DNA of 8,087 bases, taken from NCBI GenBank assembly GCA_004293505.1, contig RDYY01000060.1, forward strand, positions 1 through 8,087, read 5' to 3'. Positions 6,748-8,087 of this stretch are shown one piece after another; within the stretch, counting starts at the first letter, position 1, and the number at the start of each line of letters is the position of its first letter. Under the pieces are notes generated by a model, which was not told the origin of the DNA, searched no databases, and saw nothing but the letters and a program-made list of their open reading frames with translations. This DNA is from Sphingobacteriia bacterium (GTDB taxonomy: Bacteria > Bacteroidota > Bacteroidia > Chitinophagales > Chitinophagaceae). A program made the translations under genes and the position numbers.

Positions 6748-7836
6748 TTAAAATCTGTTCATGGCCTCTATTACTTGGTCAATTTCTGCCAAAGAATGGG
6801 CAAATGAACAGGGTAAACTGAGGGTGGTAGCGTGGATCTCTTCCGAAATGGGATAGGATTGTCCTGCCAAAAGGGGCTGGAGGGCTTTTTGTTGGTGGGG
6901 CGCCAAGGGATAGTGGATTTCGGTGCCAATGCCCGCAGCCGCCAAATGGGCTTTTAAGGCGTCTCTCCGGGGGTGGCGAACATTGAAAATATGGTAGACG
7001 TGTTCGTTTTGTGGCAAGACTTTGGGCAGGATAAAATCGGATTTCAGCCCCTCTCGGTATCGCTGGGCTAGTCTTTGCTTGTGCTGTGTTAGTTCCGCCA
7101 ATCGGGCCAATTTGACCAACAAAAACAGTGCTTGTAATTCGTCTAATCGGCTGTTGTATCCCAGGTACTCGTTGTAATATTTTTTGTGGGACCCATAATT
7201 GCGCAAAGCCGCAATTTGTTCGGCCAAAATAGGATCGGAACAAACCACGGCACCTGCATCGCCCAAAGCCCCCAGGTTTTTGGTGGGGTAAAAACTAAAC
7301 GCATTGCAATGCCCAAAATTTCCTGCTTTTTTCCCTTTGTAAGTGGCATCGTGGGATTGGGCACAATCCTCTACCACTTTTAAATGGTGGGCGGCGGCAA
7401 AGGCTAAAATGGGATCCATGTCACAACACTGGCCATATAAATGCACCACCAAAATGGCTTTGGTTTGAGGGGTCAAAGCAGCAGCCAGTAAGTGGGGGTC
7501 TAGGTTGTAGGTGTGAATATCAGGCTCGACCAAGACCGGTCGGTGCCCTGCCTGTACAATGGCCAAAATACTGGCGATATAGGTATTGGAAGGGACCAAG
7601 ACATCGGAATGGGGTGGCAAGTCCAAAGCCTTTAAGCAAAGTACCAAAGCATCCAATCCATTGGCCACGCCAATCGCCCTTTGCCCCTCTCCTTGGTGTT
7701 GTCCAAAAGCAGTTTCAAACTGCTTCACTCCTTCGCCCAAGATATACCAGCCCTTGTCCAAAAAGGATTGAAAGCGATTTTCAAAGTCAACCCGATAAGC
7801 AGCATTGACCCTTTCTAAATTTTCATATGGAATCAT
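6748..7836 (-). CDS. DegT/DnrJ/EryC1-family PLP-dependent sugar aminotransferase (FdtB/QdtB-like)
   Basis: A 362-residue aminotransferase of fold type I, a usual length for the family. It transfers an amino group, normally from glutamate, to a keto group on a nucleotide-linked sugar. Visible motifs are [16 protein letters not shown] at 56-71, SNTYIAS at 83-89, VEDCAQSH at 155-162 (D157 contacts the PLP ring nitrogen), [16 protein letters not shown] at 180-195 (K186 forms the Schiff base), and [11 protein letters not shown] at 226-236. The [10 protein letters not shown] form and the upstream FdtA-like ketoisomerase point to a 3-aminotransferase acting on dTDP-3-keto-6-deoxyhexose, giving Fuc3N or Qui3N; which sugar cannot be told. 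The start ATG at 7836 overlaps the preceding stop, indicating translational coupling. The stop is 127 bases before rplK. Confidence 0.93.
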   Translation of the reverse strand: MIPYENLERVNAAYRVDFENRFQSFLDKGWYILGEGVKQFETAFGQHQGEGQRAIGVANGLDALVLCLKALDLPPHSDVLVPSNTYIASILAIVQAGHRPVLVEPDIHTYNLDPHLLAAALTPQTKAILVVHLYGQCCDMDPILAFAAAHHLKVVEDCAQSHDATYKGKKAGNFGHCNAFSFYPTKNLGALGDAGAVVCSDPILAEQIAALRNYGSHKKYYNEYLGYNSRLDELQALFLLVKLARLAELTQHKQRLAQRYREGLKSDFILPKVLPQNEHVYHIFNVRHPRRDALKAHLAAAGIGTEIHYPLAPHQQKALQPLLAGQSYPISEEIHATTLSLPCSFAHSLAEIDQVIEAMNRF

Positions 7837-8087
7837 GACAAAGCAGGATAAGCATCAAAGATATAATCCGCTGGGTCATAAGGCTCGGAGGCAAAAACCA
7901 ACAAGATGGCGTCAGGGGTAAAATCATACATTTTGTGCCAGTCTTGGGGTTCCAAAACCAAACATTGGTGGGGACTGTCCAACCGAAAAACAGATTCCCT
8001 TTTCCCATCGCTGTTCCAAATGGTGCAAGCCCCTTGTAGGCAAATGGCCGCTTGAATGGTTTTGTGGTGGCGGTGCCCACCCCGAAC
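7833..8087 (-). CDS. Cupin sugar 3,4-ketoisomerase, FdtA/WxcM-like, C-terminal fragment (5' end outside window)
   Basis: The last 84 residues of a protein usually about 135-140 long; the start lies beyond 8087. The frame reads [20 protein letters not shown] at the edge, then [21 protein letters not shown] and [20 protein letters not shown]. This matches the C-terminal part of the TDP-4-oxo-6-deoxyglucose 3,4-oxoisomerase (FdtA/QdtA) cupin family. The H-x-H pair after RGG (fragment residues 5 and 7) corresponds to the catalytic histidines of that family. The LVLEP-x-x-WH, LVxASExYDxxDYI ending is characteristic. The enzyme would make the 3-keto sugar aminated by the next gene, whose ATG overlaps this stop by two bases (ATGA). 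A WxcM-like acyltransferase fusion cannot be excluded without the 5' half. Confidence 0.87.
   Translation of the reverse strand, partial: VRGGHRHHKTIQAAICLQGACTIWNSDGKRESVFRLDSPHQCLVLEPQDWHKMYDFTPDAILLVFASEPYDPADYIFDAYPALS

Noticed and set aside
7823..8080. Open frame with ATG across the 8087 end on the minus strand
   Set aside because: It is a frame shadow of the FdtA-like gene; its translation shows no family pattern, while the adjacent frame gives clear cupin motifs.

Overview
The window looks like the chromosome of a member of the Bacteroidota. The evidence is the beta subunit and ribosomal protein sequences, the lack of Shine-Dalgarno sequences in front of A/T-rich starts, two promoters of the Bacteroidota type (TTG, 19-20 bases, then TAnnTTTG), and an FdtA/FdtB-like sugar gene pair. 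The sequence alone does not fix the family or genus. Every gene recognised lies on the minus strand, so transcription runs from high to low coordinates.

In the order of transcription: (1) 8087-6748 is the end of a nucleotide-sugar cluster. It holds the C-terminal part of a cupin sugar 3,4-ketoisomerase (FdtA/WxcM-like), overlapping by an ATGA junction a complete PLP-dependent DegT/DnrJ/EryC1 sugar aminotransferase. Together they fit synthesis of a dTDP-3-amino-3,6-dideoxyhexose for surface polysaccharide or glycan. (2) 6747-4363 is the ribosomal L11-L1-L10-L12 operon (rplK, rplA, rplJ, rplL). It has its own promoter, a leader hairpin resembling the L1 autoregulatory site, a compact kink-turn-like element between rplA and rplJ that could be an L10 site, and a strong intrinsic terminator just after rplL. 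(3) 4277-2256 is a complete M13 (neprilysin/PepO-like) zinc metallopeptidase with a lipoprotein signal. (4) 2255-1 is a regulatory gap with a good promoter and a leader of about 130 nt, followed by the first 682 codons of rpoB, which run off the window.

The main point of interest is the arrangement. In most bacteria rplKAJL runs straight into rpoBC, and nusG (often with secE) lies upstream of rplK. Here a terminator and a peptidase gene separate rplL from rpoB, rpoB has its own promoter, and sugar genes sit directly upstream of rplK. RNA polymerase and stalk-protein synthesis therefore appear uncoupled in transcription, with the ribosomal genes probably controlled by two RNA elements that bind their own products. 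No insertion sequence, CRISPR array, tRNA or rRNA was seen. No stretch without a gene exceeds about 210 bases.
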